In this document: positions 50,990 through 60,292 of the stretch, piece by piece | How the letters are laid out: the number at the start of each line of letters is the position of its first letter | Numbering within the stretch: the stretch's first letter is position 1 | The notes under the pieces: generated by a model | Told to the model about the DNA's origin: nothing | Databases searched by the model: none | What the model saw: only the letters and a program-made list of their open reading frames with translations | Made by a program: the position numbers and the translations under genes | NCBI GenBank assembly: GCA_019113175.1 | Contig: DXHY01000059.1 | Span: 124,001-188,000 of the forward strand | Length of the DNA: 64,000 bases | DNA from: Candidatus Eisenbergiella stercoravium | GTDB lineage: Bacteria; Bacillota; Clostridia; Lachnospirales; Lachnospiraceae | Direction of reading: 5' to 3'

Positions 50990-53260
50990 ATGAAAGATTT
51001 TATCAGGAAATTCCAGAAAATAAGACCGGCAAACAACTCCATCGTCCTTACGAGCGCGATCCTGTTCGCCGTTGTCGCCATAATTTCTTCCTTCTGCCTT
51101 GTCACCAATCAGCAGATCCATCACCGTCTGAAGAATATCGCCGTTTCAGAATCAGAACAGGCTCTGCAGCAGTCGGTCGATACGGTCAGCACATCCTTTC
51201 ATTATATATGGGAAAGCTTTACCAATTCTTCCCTGATCCACAGCTTCACCCGCATCCTGACGGAAGGGACGGGAAGCGGAAACCCGAATCTGGTCTACGC
51301 GAACCTGCTTTCTCTGTCAGACGAGCTGCGCAATCATTTCTACACCTACGCCTACATTCAGGACGTGGGACTGTTTATCCGTAACGGGGACAAGGATTAC
51401 TGGTGTACGACGAGAATCGTCTCTGACGACTTCAGAAGGGATTATGATAACGGCCTGTTTTCTTTTGATGAGATGTCCTATGATTCTTTCAGGGATATGC
51501 TGCTGAACAGCGCGGATAACCGCATCGTCCGGCAGGACTATTACGTGGGTTACGTCCAGTCCCGATACAGCAGCCCCTATTCCGGCCAGATGCTGTTTAT
51601 GGTCTATCCCATATCACTCAATCAGCCTTCTCTGAAGGCTTTTGCAGTCATGCAGATCGATCTGGACCGGATCCGGGAAGAACTGACGTCATTCCAGTAC
51701 TGCGGGGAGTATTTCGGCCTGTACTCGCATGGCAGACCCGTCTATGCCACCGATCCCGGCATGGAGCTTCCCGAGAGCGATGCGGATCCCTGTTTTCAGG
51801 ATGACAGCGGCACCTACTATATCAGAAATTTCATCAATGAACTGGGGCTGACCTGCTATCTTTCGCTCGATTCCAATAAGATATATCAAGGAATCTCCCC
51901 CTTTTCCAGGCTCCTTGGCATCCTCTTTTTTATTCTGGCCGCCACAGGTCTGCTCTTTGTGTGTTTTCTGTTTTATTACTGGCTGATCCCGATTCTGAAA
52001 ATATCGCTCTCCCTGCCGTCTTCCTCTGGAGAGAGAAACGCGGTCGCCAGGATCAGCCATCACCTGACTGAGCTTTCCACCCAAAACGCGGAAGCCGCGG
52101 ATCAGCTTCTTCATTATCAGAAGAATCTCGCGCTGAAAAAGATTTATCTCGGACAGGCCTCATTCCCGGCGGACCATTCTGCCCTGGCAGACTTTGTTCC
52201 TGTAGAAGAAGTTAATTTCCGCTGCATCTGCATCGGCTGCCTGAAGGAAAAGGCTGTTCATCTATTCGATCCAGAATCGATAATCGGTCAGCTCAGGAAA
52301 GTTTCCCTGACCGCAGCCGCGTATACGGTCATCGATGATATCTTTACCTGCCTGATCCTGCAGTCCGATAACCACGTGTATGCGGATTCTCAGGTGTTCT
52401 TCGGATCATTGAACGACCTGTTGTCCGCGTTAAATGAAGAAAACAGCGGTCAGTTCGCCATTGGAATCAGCGATGTATACAACAGCGCCGACAGCATTCC
52501 ACAGGCCTATCAGGAAGCCAGAAAAAGCTGGCAGAGCGCATTCTTCTGGCAGAATGCCGCGGTAGTGTTCAATACTTCCCTTTCCCAATACTCCAGCAGC
52601 TATTTTGTCAGTTATGACCAGCTTGATTCCCTGTATCAGGCAATCGTCACGAATCATAAGGACACGGCGCTGAAAATTTTCGATCAGCTCGTGGCGGAAA
52701 ATTTTGAAAACAGCAAATCGGGCAGACAGCGCGCTCTCTACTGCCAGCAGTTCACGACCGATATCCTAGGTGTCCTTGTGCGGATTTCCACGCAGTTTGA
52801 CATCTATGCCGTTGTGGAATCCTACATGTCCATGAACGCGCAGACCTCACTTCAGAGGCGGATCTCACTGCTTCGGGAGGCCATTATTGAAAGCTGTGAA
52901 TTTATACCCATACATGATTATGATACGGATTTAATCAATGCCATTCTGAAATACTGCGATGAGCACTACGCGGACTATCAATTATCCCTGTCATCGCTTG
53001 CCGATCAGTTCCATCTGTCAAAAAGCAGTATTTCGAAATACTTTAAGGCGAATTCCGGCGTGAATTTCTCAGCCTATATAGAAAAGCTTCGTATTCAGCA
53101 GGCGGAAAAGCTGATTATGGAGAAAAAACTGTCAATAAGAGAAATTGCAGAAGAAGTAGGGTATCAGAATATTACTACCTTTTATAACGCATTCAGGAAG
53201 ATAGAAAAATGCACGCCCACGGAATGGAGACAGCAGAAAGAGATTCTGGAACGGTATTAG
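50990..53260 (+). CDS. Membrane-bound AraC-family transcriptional regulator with extracellular sensor
   Basis: A 756-residue protein. One helix near residues 18-38, an extracellular Cache-like region (about 40-295), a second helix (about 302-325), a cytoplasmic region, and a C-terminal AraC/XylS domain (LSLSSLADQFHLSKSSISKY; LSIREIAEEVGYQNITTFYN). This architecture is typical of YtdP/YesS-like regulators that sense sugars outside the cell and activate adjacent Lpl-type transporter operons. It diverges from that operon here. Confidence 0.92.
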   Translation: MKDFIRKFQKIRPANNSIVLTSAILFAVVAIISSFCLVTNQQIHHRLKNIAVSESEQALQQSVDTVSTSFHYIWESFTNSSLIHSFTRILTEGTGSGNPNLVYANLLSLSDELRNHFYTYAYIQDVGLFIRNGDKDYWCTTRIVSDDFRRDYDNGLFSFDEMSYDSFRDMLLNSADNRIVRQDYYVGYVQSRYSSPYSGQMLFMVYPISLNQPSLKAFAVMQIDLDRIREELTSFQYCGEYFGLYSHGRPVYATDPGMELPESDADPCFQDDSGTYYIRNFINELGLTCYLSLDSNKIYQGISPFSRLLGILFFILAATGLLFVCFLFYYWLIPILKISLSLPSSSGERNAVARISHHLTELSTQNAEAADQLLHYQKNLALKKIYLGQASFPADHSALADFVPVEEVNFRCICIGCLKEKAVHLFDPESIIGQLRKVSLTAAAYTVIDDIFTCLILQSDNHVYADSQVFFGSLNDLLSALNEENSGQFAIGISDVYNSADSIPQAYQEARKSWQSAFFWQNAAVVFNTSLSQYSSSYFVSYDQLDSLYQAIVTNHKDTALKIFDQLVAENFENSKSGRQRALYCQQFTTDILGVLVRISTQFDIYAVVESYMSMNAQTSLQRRISLLREAIIESCEFIPIHDYDTDLINAILKYCDEHYADYQLSLSSLADQFHLSKSSISKYFKANSGVNFSAYIEKLRIQQAEKLIMEKKLSIREIAEEVGYQNITTFYNAFRKIEKCTPTEWRQQKEILERY

Positions 53261-53348
53261 CATGGGGTTAGCCACGTTTTCTCTCCGGACGGCAGGGCCA
53301 CGCCGGAAAATCCCTTCGGAATTTCCCGGCTGATGGGGCGTACGCCCC

Positions 53349-53400
53349 ATAAAAAAGAAAGAAAACGTCTCTGCCGAAAAGCAAGCTTTCCGTCAGAGAC
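53349..53400 (-). terminator. Intrinsic terminator of gltBD
   Basis: On the minus strand, a GTCTCTG/CAGAGAC stem (53367-53400) with an inner AAAGC/GCTTT stem is followed by a T-rich run (53349-53365). The perfect palindrome TGGGGCGTACGCCCCA (53333-53348) comes next and may serve the regulator gene on the other strand. Confidence 0.8.
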
Positions 53401-53423
53401 ATTCCCTTCCTTTTTTGCCCTGC

Positions 53424-54917
53424 CTACTGGAGGTTCATGTTTGTATATCTCTCCAGGCTCTCATCCACTTCTCTGGCGGCTTCGCGGCCTTCGCGGATGG
53501 CCCAGACGACGAGGGACTGGCCGCGGTGCATGTCGCCGGTGACGAAGACGCGGTCCACGCTGGTCTGGTATTTTCCGGGTTCGGTTTTTACATTGGTTCG
53601 GGGATTCAGCTCCACCTTAAAGGCATCGGTGACATACTTCTGGCTGCCGAGGAAGCCTGCGGCGATGAGGACGATGTCCGCTTCCAGGATCTGTTCGCTG
53701 CCGGGGATTTCCTTCATTTCCATGCGTCCGGTTTCCGGATTCTTTTCCCCTTTCAACTTAATAATTTTAACCGCATTCAGATTTCCGTTTTTATCTTTTA
53801 AGAATTCTTTTACGGTTGTTTCATAAATTCTGGGATCGTGGCCGAAGAGCGCGATCGCTTCCTCCTGGCCGTAATCGGTCTTGCAGACGCGGGGCCATTC
53901 GGGCCAGGGGTTGTTTTCCGCGCGGGTATCAGGGGACTTGGGCATCATTTCGATCTGGGTCACGGATTTGCAGCCGTGGCGGATCGCAGTGCCGACACAG
54001 TCGTTTCCGGTGTCTCCGCCGCCGATGATGACGACGTTTTTGCCCCTGGTATCCACGTATTTTCCGTCCGCAAAATTGGAGTCCAGCAGGCTCTTGGTAT
54101 TGGCGGAAAGGAAATCAACGGCAAAATAGATTCCTTTTGCGTCACGGCCGGGGGCGTTGATGTCTCTGGGGTTCGAAGCGCCGCAGGCCAGGATCACTCT
54201 GTCATATTCCTTCAGAAGCTTCGCGGGCTTGATGTCCTTTCCCACGTCCGCGTTGGTGACAAAGGTGACGCCTTCCTCCTCCATGACGCGGATCTTTCTT
54301 TCCACGATCGTTTTTTCCAGCTTCATATTGGGAATGCCGTACATGAGCAGTCCGCCGATGCGGTCGTGTCTTTCATAGACGGTCACGCTGTGGCCGCGCT
54401 TGTTGAGCATGTCTGCCGCGGCAAGGCCGGAGGGGCCGCTTCCGATGACGGCCACCTTTTTCCCGGTCCGCACACGGGGCGGGCGGGGTGCGGCATATCC
54501 TTTTTCATAGGCATTTTCAATGATGGCGTATTCGTTCTCCTTCGTGGAAACCGGGTCTCCGTTCAGGCCGCAGGTACAGGCTGCCTCGCAGAGCGCAGGA
54601 CAGACGCGGGAAGTGAATTCCGGGAAATTGTTGGTTTTTTTCAGGCGTTCATAGGCCTGCTCCCAGTTGCCGGTATACACCAGATCGTTCCATTCCGGCA
54701 CCAGATTATGCAGCGGGCAGCCGGAGGCCATTCCCGCGATCATCTGACCGTACTGGCAGAACGGAACGCCGCATTCCATGCAGCGCGCCCCCTGAAGCTG
54801 CTGCTGTTCCAGGGGAAGGTGCTCATGAAATTCATTGAAGTGTCTGATCCTCTCCTTCGGTTCTTCGGAAAGGCTCGTTTTTCTCTCATATTCCATAAAT
54901 CCTGTGGGTTTTCCCAT
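53424..54917 (-). CDS. gltD: Glutamate synthase small subunit
   Basis: A 497-residue GltD. N-terminal Cys clusters for two [4Fe-4S] centres (ARCMECGVPFC; RVCPALCEAACTCG), FAD motif GSGPSGLAAADML and NADPH motif IGGGDTGNDCVGTA. It passes electrons from NADPH to GltB. Separated from gltB by the hairpin array 54934-55014, with AAAGAGG before the ATG. Confidence 0.96.
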   Translation of the reverse strand: MGKPTGFMEYERKTSLSEEPKERIRHFNEFHEHLPLEQQQLQGARCMECGVPFCQYGQMIAGMASGCPLHNLVPEWNDLVYTGNWEQAYERLKKTNNFPEFTSRVCPALCEAACTCGLNGDPVSTKENEYAIIENAYEKGYAAPRPPRVRTGKKVAVIGSGPSGLAAADMLNKRGHSVTVYERHDRIGGLLMYGIPNMKLEKTIVERKIRVMEEEGVTFVTNADVGKDIKPAKLLKEYDRVILACGASNPRDINAPGRDAKGIYFAVDFLSANTKSLLDSNFADGKYVDTRGKNVVIIGGGDTGNDCVGTAIRHGCKSVTQIEMMPKSPDTRAENNPWPEWPRVCKTDYGQEEAIALFGHDPRIYETTVKEFLKDKNGNLNAVKIIKLKGEKNPETGRMEMKEIPGSEQILEADIVLIAAGFLGSQKYVTDAFKVELNPRTNVKTEPGKYQTSVDRVFVTGDMHRGQSLVVWAIREGREAAREVDESLERYTNMNLQ

Positions 54918-54933
54918 ATTTTCCTCTTTTCCA

Positions 54934-55014
54934 GCGGCCGTACGGCCGCATTTTCACCAATAAGAAAACGGGCACAGCCGTTTTCCGACTCACCTTTCTG
55001 CCGCTGAAGCGGCA
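54934..55014 (-). repeat. Three-hairpin intercistronic array between gltB and gltD
   Basis: Toward gltD: TGCCGC/GCGGCA (54999-55014, loop TTCA on the minus strand), GAAAACGG/CCGTTTTC (54964-54985), and the perfect palindrome GCGGCCGTACGGCCGC (54934-54949), then the Shine-Dalgarno AAAGAGG. The last two hairpins and their spacing resemble the second half of the 26294-26413 array. No T-run. Confidence 0.7.
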
Positions 55015-55027
55015 TTAAAAATCCGAA

Positions 55028-58000
55028 CTATTTTCTTGTATTGGCATAAAACGCTTCAATCTGCGCCGCCTCCGGGCTTAAGCCTTTTTCTTCCATGGCG
55101 ACGATGGTTGACATCATGCGTTCATAGTCGTGAGGGATAATCTTTTTAAACTTCGGAATATATTCCTCGAAGTTGTCGAGAATCTTCTTTCCCTTGACCG
55201 AATTGGTACAGGCCACATGCTCCTGGATCATTTCCTTCAGTTCCTGCACATCGTATTTGCTGGTCAGTTCGTGGGAGGACACCATCTCCTTGTTGAGGCG
55301 GATGTAGAGATCGTTTCCCTCATCCAGTACATAGGCGATGCCTCCGCTCATTCCTGCGGCAAAGTTCTTGCCTGTGCGGCCGAGAACCACCACGCGGCCA
55401 CCGGTCATGTATTCGCAGCCGTGGTCGCCCACGCCTTCCACTACTGCCGTACAGCCGGAGTTGCGGACAGCAAAGCGTTCTCCCGCCACGCCGTTCACGA
55501 AAACCTTTCCGCTTGTGGCTCCGTAAAGGGCCACGTTTCCGACGATGATGTTATCCTCTGCGGCAAAACGGCTTCCCTTCGGAGGGTAGACGATCAGCTT
55601 TCCGCCGGAGAGGCCTTTTCCGAAATAGTCGTTGCTGTCTCCGATCAGCTCTAGGGTCAGTCCTTTGGGAATGAACGCGCCGAAGCTCTGTCCGCCGGAG
55701 CCGTTGCAGCGGACGCGGAAGGTATCGTCCTCCAGGGCGGTACCGAATTTTCTGGTAATCTCCGCTCCCAGAATGGTTCCGAAGGTACGGTTGGTGTTGG
55801 TCACGTCAACCTCCACGCTGCCGCCGCGTCCCGTTTCCAGTCCTTTGGCAAACTGCTTTAAGAGCACCCGCTCATCCAGAGTCTTTTCCAGGCCGAAGTC
55901 ATAAACCTTTTTCGCATCGAAACGTACATCCTTCCGTCCCTCGTAAGGGTTGTTCAGAATGGAGCTGATATCGATTTTCCGGAAGGCAGGAGGCAGATCC
56001 TCCTTCATGCCCAGCAGGTCGGTACGTCCCACCAGCTCATCCACGCTTCTGACTCCAAGCTTCGCCATGTATTCCCTCAGCTCCTGAGCGATGAAACGCA
56101 TGAAATTGATCACGTATTCCGGTTTTCCGCGGAATCTCTTTCTCAGCTCCGGGTTCTGGGTAGCGACGCCGACCGGACAGGTGTCCAGGTTGCAGACACG
56201 CATCATGACGCAGCCCATGGTCACAAGGGGCGCCGTGGCAAAGCCGAATTCCTCCGCGCCCAGGATAGCTGCGATGGCCACATCCCGTCCGCTCATCAGC
56301 TTGCCGTCCGTCTCAATGCGCACCCGCTGGCGCAGTCCGTTTTCAATCAGAGTCTGCTGGGTTTCCGCAAGGCCCAGCTCCCAGGGAAGTCCCGCGTTGT
56401 GGATGGAGCTTCTGGGAGCGGCTCCCGTTCCTCCGTCATAGCCGGAGATCAGGATGACCTGGGCGCCCGCCTTGGCGACGCCTGCCGCAACCGTTCCCAC
56501 GCCCTTTTCACTCACCAACTTTACGGAAATCCTCGCTTTGTTATTGGCGTTTTTCAGGTCGTAAATGAGCTGGGCCAGATCCTCGATGGAGTAAATGTCA
56601 TGGTGCGGCGGCGGGGAAATCAGGCTCACGCCGGGCGTGGAATGGCGGGTTTTCGCGATCCACGGGTACACCTTTCCGCCAGGCAGATGGCCGCCCTCTC
56701 CGGGCTTTGCTCCCTGCGCCATTTTAATCTGGATTTCCTGGGCGCTCACCAGATATTCGCTCGTCACGCCGAACCGTCCGCTGGCCACCTGCTTGATGGC
56801 GGAGCAGCGGTTTAAGCCGTCCGGGCCGGGTTTCAACCGGGCGGGATCCTCGCCGCCTTCGCCGGAATTGGACTTTCCGTGCAGGATGTTCATGGCGATG
56901 GCCATGGTCTCATGGGCCTCCTGGGAAATGGAGCCGTAGGACATGGCGCCGGTCTTAAAGCGGGTCACGATGGAATCCACGCTCTCCACTTCCTCAAGCG
57001 GAACGCCCTTTTTCGGATATTTGAAATCCATCAGGCCGCGCAGGTTTCTCACGCCGTCCTCCGCGTTTACCATGGCGGTATACTGCTTGAACAGCTCGTA
57101 ATCGCCCCTCCTGGTCGCCTCCTGCAGGGTATGGATGGTGGCGGGATTGTACAGATGATCGTCTCCGCCGCTTCTCATCTTATGATGTCCCGGGCTGTCC
57201 AGAGTCAGATCGGTCTCCAGTCCCAGCGGATCAAAGGCCATGGAGTGCAGGTCATCCACCTCTTTTTCAATATCCGCAAGGGAAATTCCTCCGATCCGGC
57301 AGACCGTATTGGTGAAATACCGGTCGATCACTTCCTGATCCAGGCCGATGGCCTCAAAAATCTGGGAGCCCTGATAGGACTGGATGGTGGAAATTCCCAT
57401 CTTGGAAGCGATTTTGACGATTCCATTTAAAATCGCGTTATTGTAGTCGTTGACCGCAGCATAGTAATCCTTATCCAGCATCTTGCTGTCGATCAGCTCT
57501 CTTATGGTTTCCTGAGCCAGATAGGGATTGATGGCGCAGGCGCCATAGCCCAGCAGGGTGGCGAAATCATGCACATCCCTGGGTTCTCCGGATTCCAGAA
57601 TCAGCGCCACGCTGGTACGCTTTTTGGTTTTGACCAGATGCTGGTTCAAGGCGGATACGGCAAGCAGAGAGGGCATTGCCACATGGTTTTCATCCACGCC
57701 CCTGTCCGAAAGGATCAGGATATTCGCCCCTTCTCTGTAGCAGCGGTCCACCTCCACATACAGCCGCTCGATGGCGCGCTCCAGCTTGGTATTTTTATAG
57801 TAGGTGATCGGCACCACGGCAACCTTGAAGCCTTCCACCTTCATGCTCTTGATTTTTAAAAGGTCGGTATTGGTGAGAATCGGGTTGTTTACCTTCAGCA
57901 CGTTGCAGTTCTTCGCCTTTTCCTCCAGCACATCCCCCTCCGCGCCGATGTAGACGGTGGTGGAGGTCACAACGTGCTCCCGGATGGCGTCAATGGGCGG

Positions 58001-59572
58001 ATTGGTCACCTGGGCGAACAGCTGCTTAAAGGAATGAAACAGCGGATGGTGGGTTTTGCTTAAAAAGGGCAGCGGCGTATCCACACCCATGGCCGCCGTA
58101 GCTTCCGAACCATTTTTCGCCATGGGCAGGATGCTGGTTTTCACCTCGTCATAGGTATAGCCGAACGCCTTCTGCAGGCGGCTTCTCTCCTCATCCGTAT
58201 ATTCCGGCACGCGTTCGTTGGGAATCTTCAGGTCCTTCAGCTCCACCAGGTTGCTGTCCAGCCATTCTCCGTAGGGCTGACGGGCGGCATAGGATTCCTT
58301 CAGATGGTCGTCGTCGATCACCTCTCCCTTCACCGTATCCACCAGCAGCATCTTGCCCGGATGCAGTCTCTCCTTCAGGCGGATTCTGGTGGGATCGATA
58401 TCCAGAACGCCAACCTCAGAGGAAAGGATCAGGGTATCGTCGTCCAGAATCATGTAGCGGGACGGACGCAGGCCGTTCCGGTCAAGCACAGCGCCCATGA
58501 TATCCCCATCGGAAAACAGGATGGAAGCCGGGCCGTCCCAGGGCTCCATCATGGTCGCATAATATTGGTAAAAATCCCGTTTGGTCTGGGACATGGTTTT
58601 GTTGTTGGCCCAGGGCTCAGGAATGGTGATCATCACCGCCAGCGGCAGGTCCATACCGCTCATCACCAGAAATTCCAGCGTGTTATCCAGCATGGCGGAA
58701 TCGGAGCCGTCCGGATTGATGGCCGGAAGCACCTTATAGAGCTGATCCCGCAGATGCTCCGACTGCATGTTTTCCTCTCTGGCGAGCATCTTGTCGTAAT
58801 TGCCCCGGATCGTATTGATCTCTCCGTTATGCACGATGAAACGGTTCGGATGTGCACGCTCCCAGCTGGGGTTGGTGTTGGTGGAGAAACGGGAATGCAC
58901 GATGGCGATGGCGGAGGTATAGTCCGGGCTCTGCAGATCCGTGAAAAAGGTTCTCAGCTGCCCCACCAGGAACATGCCCTTATACACGATGGTCCTGCTG
59001 GACAGGGACACCACGTAGGTGTTGTCGCTGGACTGTTCGAACACCCGCCTCGCGATATACAGCTTTCTGTCAAAGTCTATGCCTTTGGGCGTGGCGGCCG
59101 GCTTTTTCACAAAGCCCTGCATGATATAGGGCATGCACTCCACCGCACGCTCTCCCAGCACGGAAGGGCTACAGGGAACCTCACGCCAGCCGAGGAAGGT
59201 GAGTCCTTCCTTTTCCACGATGATCTCAAACATCTTCCTTGCCTGGTTCCGTTTCAGCTCATCCTGGGGAAAGAAGAACATGCCGACGCCGTATTCCCGC
59301 TCTCCGCCCAGCTCGATTCCCAGAGGCTTTGTCACCTTCCTGAAAAAGTCATGGGGGATCTGCGTCAGGATGCCCACACCGTCACCGGTCTTTCCTTCCG
59401 CATCCTTTCCTGCGCGGTGCTCCAGATTTTCCACGATCTTCAGCGCGTTTTCCACGGTGGAACGGGATTTTACTCCCTTGATGTTCACACACGCGCCGAT
59501 GCCGCAGTTGTCATGCTCAAACCTCTGATCATGCAGGGGCGCCTTTGGAACCGTTCTTTTCGCGTCAAACAT
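55028..59572 (-). CDS. gltB: Glutamate synthase large subunit
   Basis: About 1514 residues. The glutamine amidotransferase domain starts with the nucleophile Cys in NCGIGACVNIKG, about 23 residues in, implying removal of a short propeptide. The FMN barrel follows, with the [3Fe-4S] Cys cluster (CVMMRVCNLDTCPVGVATQ), and a C-terminal GXGXG beta-helix. With GltD it makes two glutamates from glutamine and 2-oxoglutarate. Start at 59572, GCGAGGAAG upstream. The leader has a terminator hairpin. Confidence 0.96.
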   Translation of the reverse strand: MFDAKRTVPKAPLHDQRFEHDNCGIGACVNIKGVKSRSTVENALKIVENLEHRAGKDAEGKTGDGVGILTQIPHDFFRKVTKPLGIELGGEREYGVGMFFFPQDELKRNQARKMFEIIVEKEGLTFLGWREVPCSPSVLGERAVECMPYIMQGFVKKPAATPKGIDFDRKLYIARRVFEQSSDNTYVVSLSSRTIVYKGMFLVGQLRTFFTDLQSPDYTSAIAIVHSRFSTNTNPSWERAHPNRFIVHNGEINTIRGNYDKMLAREENMQSEHLRDQLYKVLPAINPDGSDSAMLDNTLEFLVMSGMDLPLAVMITIPEPWANNKTMSQTKRDFYQYYATMMEPWDGPASILFSDGDIMGAVLDRNGLRPSRYMILDDDTLILSSEVGVLDIDPTRIRLKERLHPGKMLLVDTVKGEVIDDDHLKESYAARQPYGEWLDSNLVELKDLKIPNERVPEYTDEERSRLQKAFGYTYDEVKTSILPMAKNGSEATAAMGVDTPLPFLSKTHHPLFHSFKQLFAQVTNPPIDAIREHVVTSTTVYIGAEGDVLEEKAKNCNVLKVNNPILTNTDLLKIKSMKVEGFKVAVVPITYYKNTKLERAIERLYVEVDRCYREGANILILSDRGVDENHVAMPSLLAVSALNQHLVKTKKRTSVALILESGEPRDVHDFATLLGYGACAINPYLAQETIRELIDSKMLDKDYYAAVNDYNNAILNGIVKIASKMGISTIQSYQGSQIFEAIGLDQEVIDRYFTNTVCRIGGISLADIEKEVDDLHSMAFDPLGLETDLTLDSPGHHKMRSGGDDHLYNPATIHTLQEATRRGDYELFKQYTAMVNAEDGVRNLRGLMDFKYPKKGVPLEEVESVDSIVTRFKTGAMSYGSISQEAHETMAIAMNILHGKSNSGEGGEDPARLKPGPDGLNRCSAIKQVASGRFGVTSEYLVSAQEIQIKMAQGAKPGEGGHLPGGKVYPWIAKTRHSTPGVSLISPPPHHDIYSIEDLAQLIYDLKNANNKARISVKLVSEKGVGTVAAGVAKAGAQVILISGYDGGTGAAPRSSIHNAGLPWELGLAETQQTLIENGLRQRVRIETDGKLMSGRDVAIAAILGAEEFGFATAPLVTMGCVMMRVCNLDTCPVGVATQNPELRKRFRGKPEYVINFMRFIAQELREYMAKLGVRSVDELVGRTDLLGMKEDLPPAFRKIDISSILNNPYEGRKDVRFDAKKVYDFGLEKTLDERVLLKQFAKGLETGRGGSVEVDVTNTNRTFGTILGAEITRKFGTALEDDTFRVRCNGSGGQSFGAFIPKGLTLELIGDSNDYFGKGLSGGKLIVYPPKGSRFAAEDNIIVGNVALYGATSGKVFVNGVAGERFAVRNSGCTAVVEGVGDHGCEYMTGGRVVVLGRTGKNFAAGMSGGIAYVLDEGNDLYIRLNKEMVSSHELTSKYDVQELKEMIQEHVACTNSVKGKKILDNFEEYIPKFKKIIPHDYERMMSTIVAMEEKGLSPEAAQIEAFYANTRK

Positions 59573-59588
59573 ATCTTCCTCGCTTTCT

Positions 59589-59637
59589 GCCGCCCTATGG
59601 GCGGCTTTATAATCATGGCACGAATTATGTCCGTGCC
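59589..59637 (-). repeat. Hairpin pair before gltB
   Basis: GGCACG/CGTGCC (59617-59637) and GCCGCCC/GGGCGGC (59589-59605) stand directly before the gltB Shine-Dalgarno, the same order of stem types as at 63278-63352. Confidence 0.6.
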
Positions 59638-59742
59638 GCTCTGCTTTTATGGGAGTCCCGGCAGGCGGCTTCCCGGGTGAATGCACGCTGCCCGGGTCAC
59701 CCGGCAGTTTCTGAGAATAACTCCATTTATGCCAAAAAAGGA

Positions 59743-59786
59743 TAAAAAAAGTCGCAAAGAAGGCATCTTTGCGCTCCTTTGCGACT
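59743..59786 (-). terminator. Terminator (attenuator) at the 5' end of the gltB leader
   Basis: On the minus strand AGTCGCAAAG (59777-59786) pairs with CTTTGCGACT (59750-59759), followed by T7 (59743-59749). An inner CGCAAAG/CTTTGCG alternative exists. The stem starts at the predicted transcript start, so gltBD expression would require read-through. Confidence 0.75.
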
Positions 59787-59792
59787 GTGGGT

Positions 59793-59821
59793 ATTATAGT
59801 ACAGTTTTTCTCATTTGTAAA
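59793..59821 (-). promoter_or_regulatory. gltB promoter
   Basis: Minus-strand -35 TTTACA (59816-59821) and -10 TATAAT (59793-59798), 17-bp spacing, about 215 bp ahead of gltB. Confidence 0.75.
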
Positions 59822-59950
59822 CAGGAAATTTTTATTGAATTGTCTGATTATTTGAAAATAATTTTATATTTATATTATTGTCTGACTTTTATTTTATATA
59901 TATCTTTATTTTCTGTTATTTTATTTTCTTTCTCATATATGCCTGACAAT

Positions 59951-60085
59951 TTATCTCACATGAGAAAGCATTTCTTCCTGTCCCGACAGGTCGTATTCTC
60001 CGGCTCTTACGCTGTCCAGGAACTCCTGAACATCTTCCAGATCCCGGCTAAGAAAAAAGTGATCCCGCAATCCGGCCACGGACAT
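59951..60085 (-). CDS. Possible small protein (44 residues)
   Basis: An open frame with coding-like composition (starts MSVAGLRDHFFLSRDLEDVQ; ends GQEEMLSHVR), acidic and helical in character, embedded in an otherwise AT-rich intergenic stretch (59823-60178) whose other parts hold nothing I can identify. A TATGAT box lies upstream, but the ribosome site is weak. It could also be a gene relic. Not a family I recognise. Confidence 0.3.
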   Translation of the reverse strand: MSVAGLRDHFFLSRDLEDVQEFLDSVRAGEYDLSGQEEMLSHVR

Positions 60086-60178
60086 AGAAAAGGCCGATTT
60101 CTTTCCGCCATTCTATCATATGCCGGGATTTTTTCGAAAAAATTTTTCGGAAGAGTTCCTCAAAAAACGTCTCATCCC

Positions 60179-60232
60179 TTGACGGATTCTTTTACCAGCC
60201 TTATAATTACTAAAGATAATTATCTATAGTAA
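60179..60232 (+). promoter_or_regulatory. Promoter and palindromic operator of the marR-MATE operon
   Basis: -35 TTGACG (60179-60184), 17-bp spacer, -10 TATAAT (60202-60207). A 26-bp near-perfect palindrome follows (half-sites TTACTAAAGATAA at 60207-60219 and TTATCTATAGTAA at 60220-60232, one mismatch), overlapping the transcript start, as expected for a MarR-type operator. Confidence 0.78.
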
Positions 60233-60292
60233 CTTTTTTTTAACAAATAAAATTCCATCACCATCCGGAATCTTCAGAAAGGAAGGTATCCC

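Noticed and set aside
59681-60229. A 182-codon plus-strand open frame between gltB and marR
   Set aside because: AT-rich, no ribosome site at the start, low-complexity hydrophobic run, no recognisable family.
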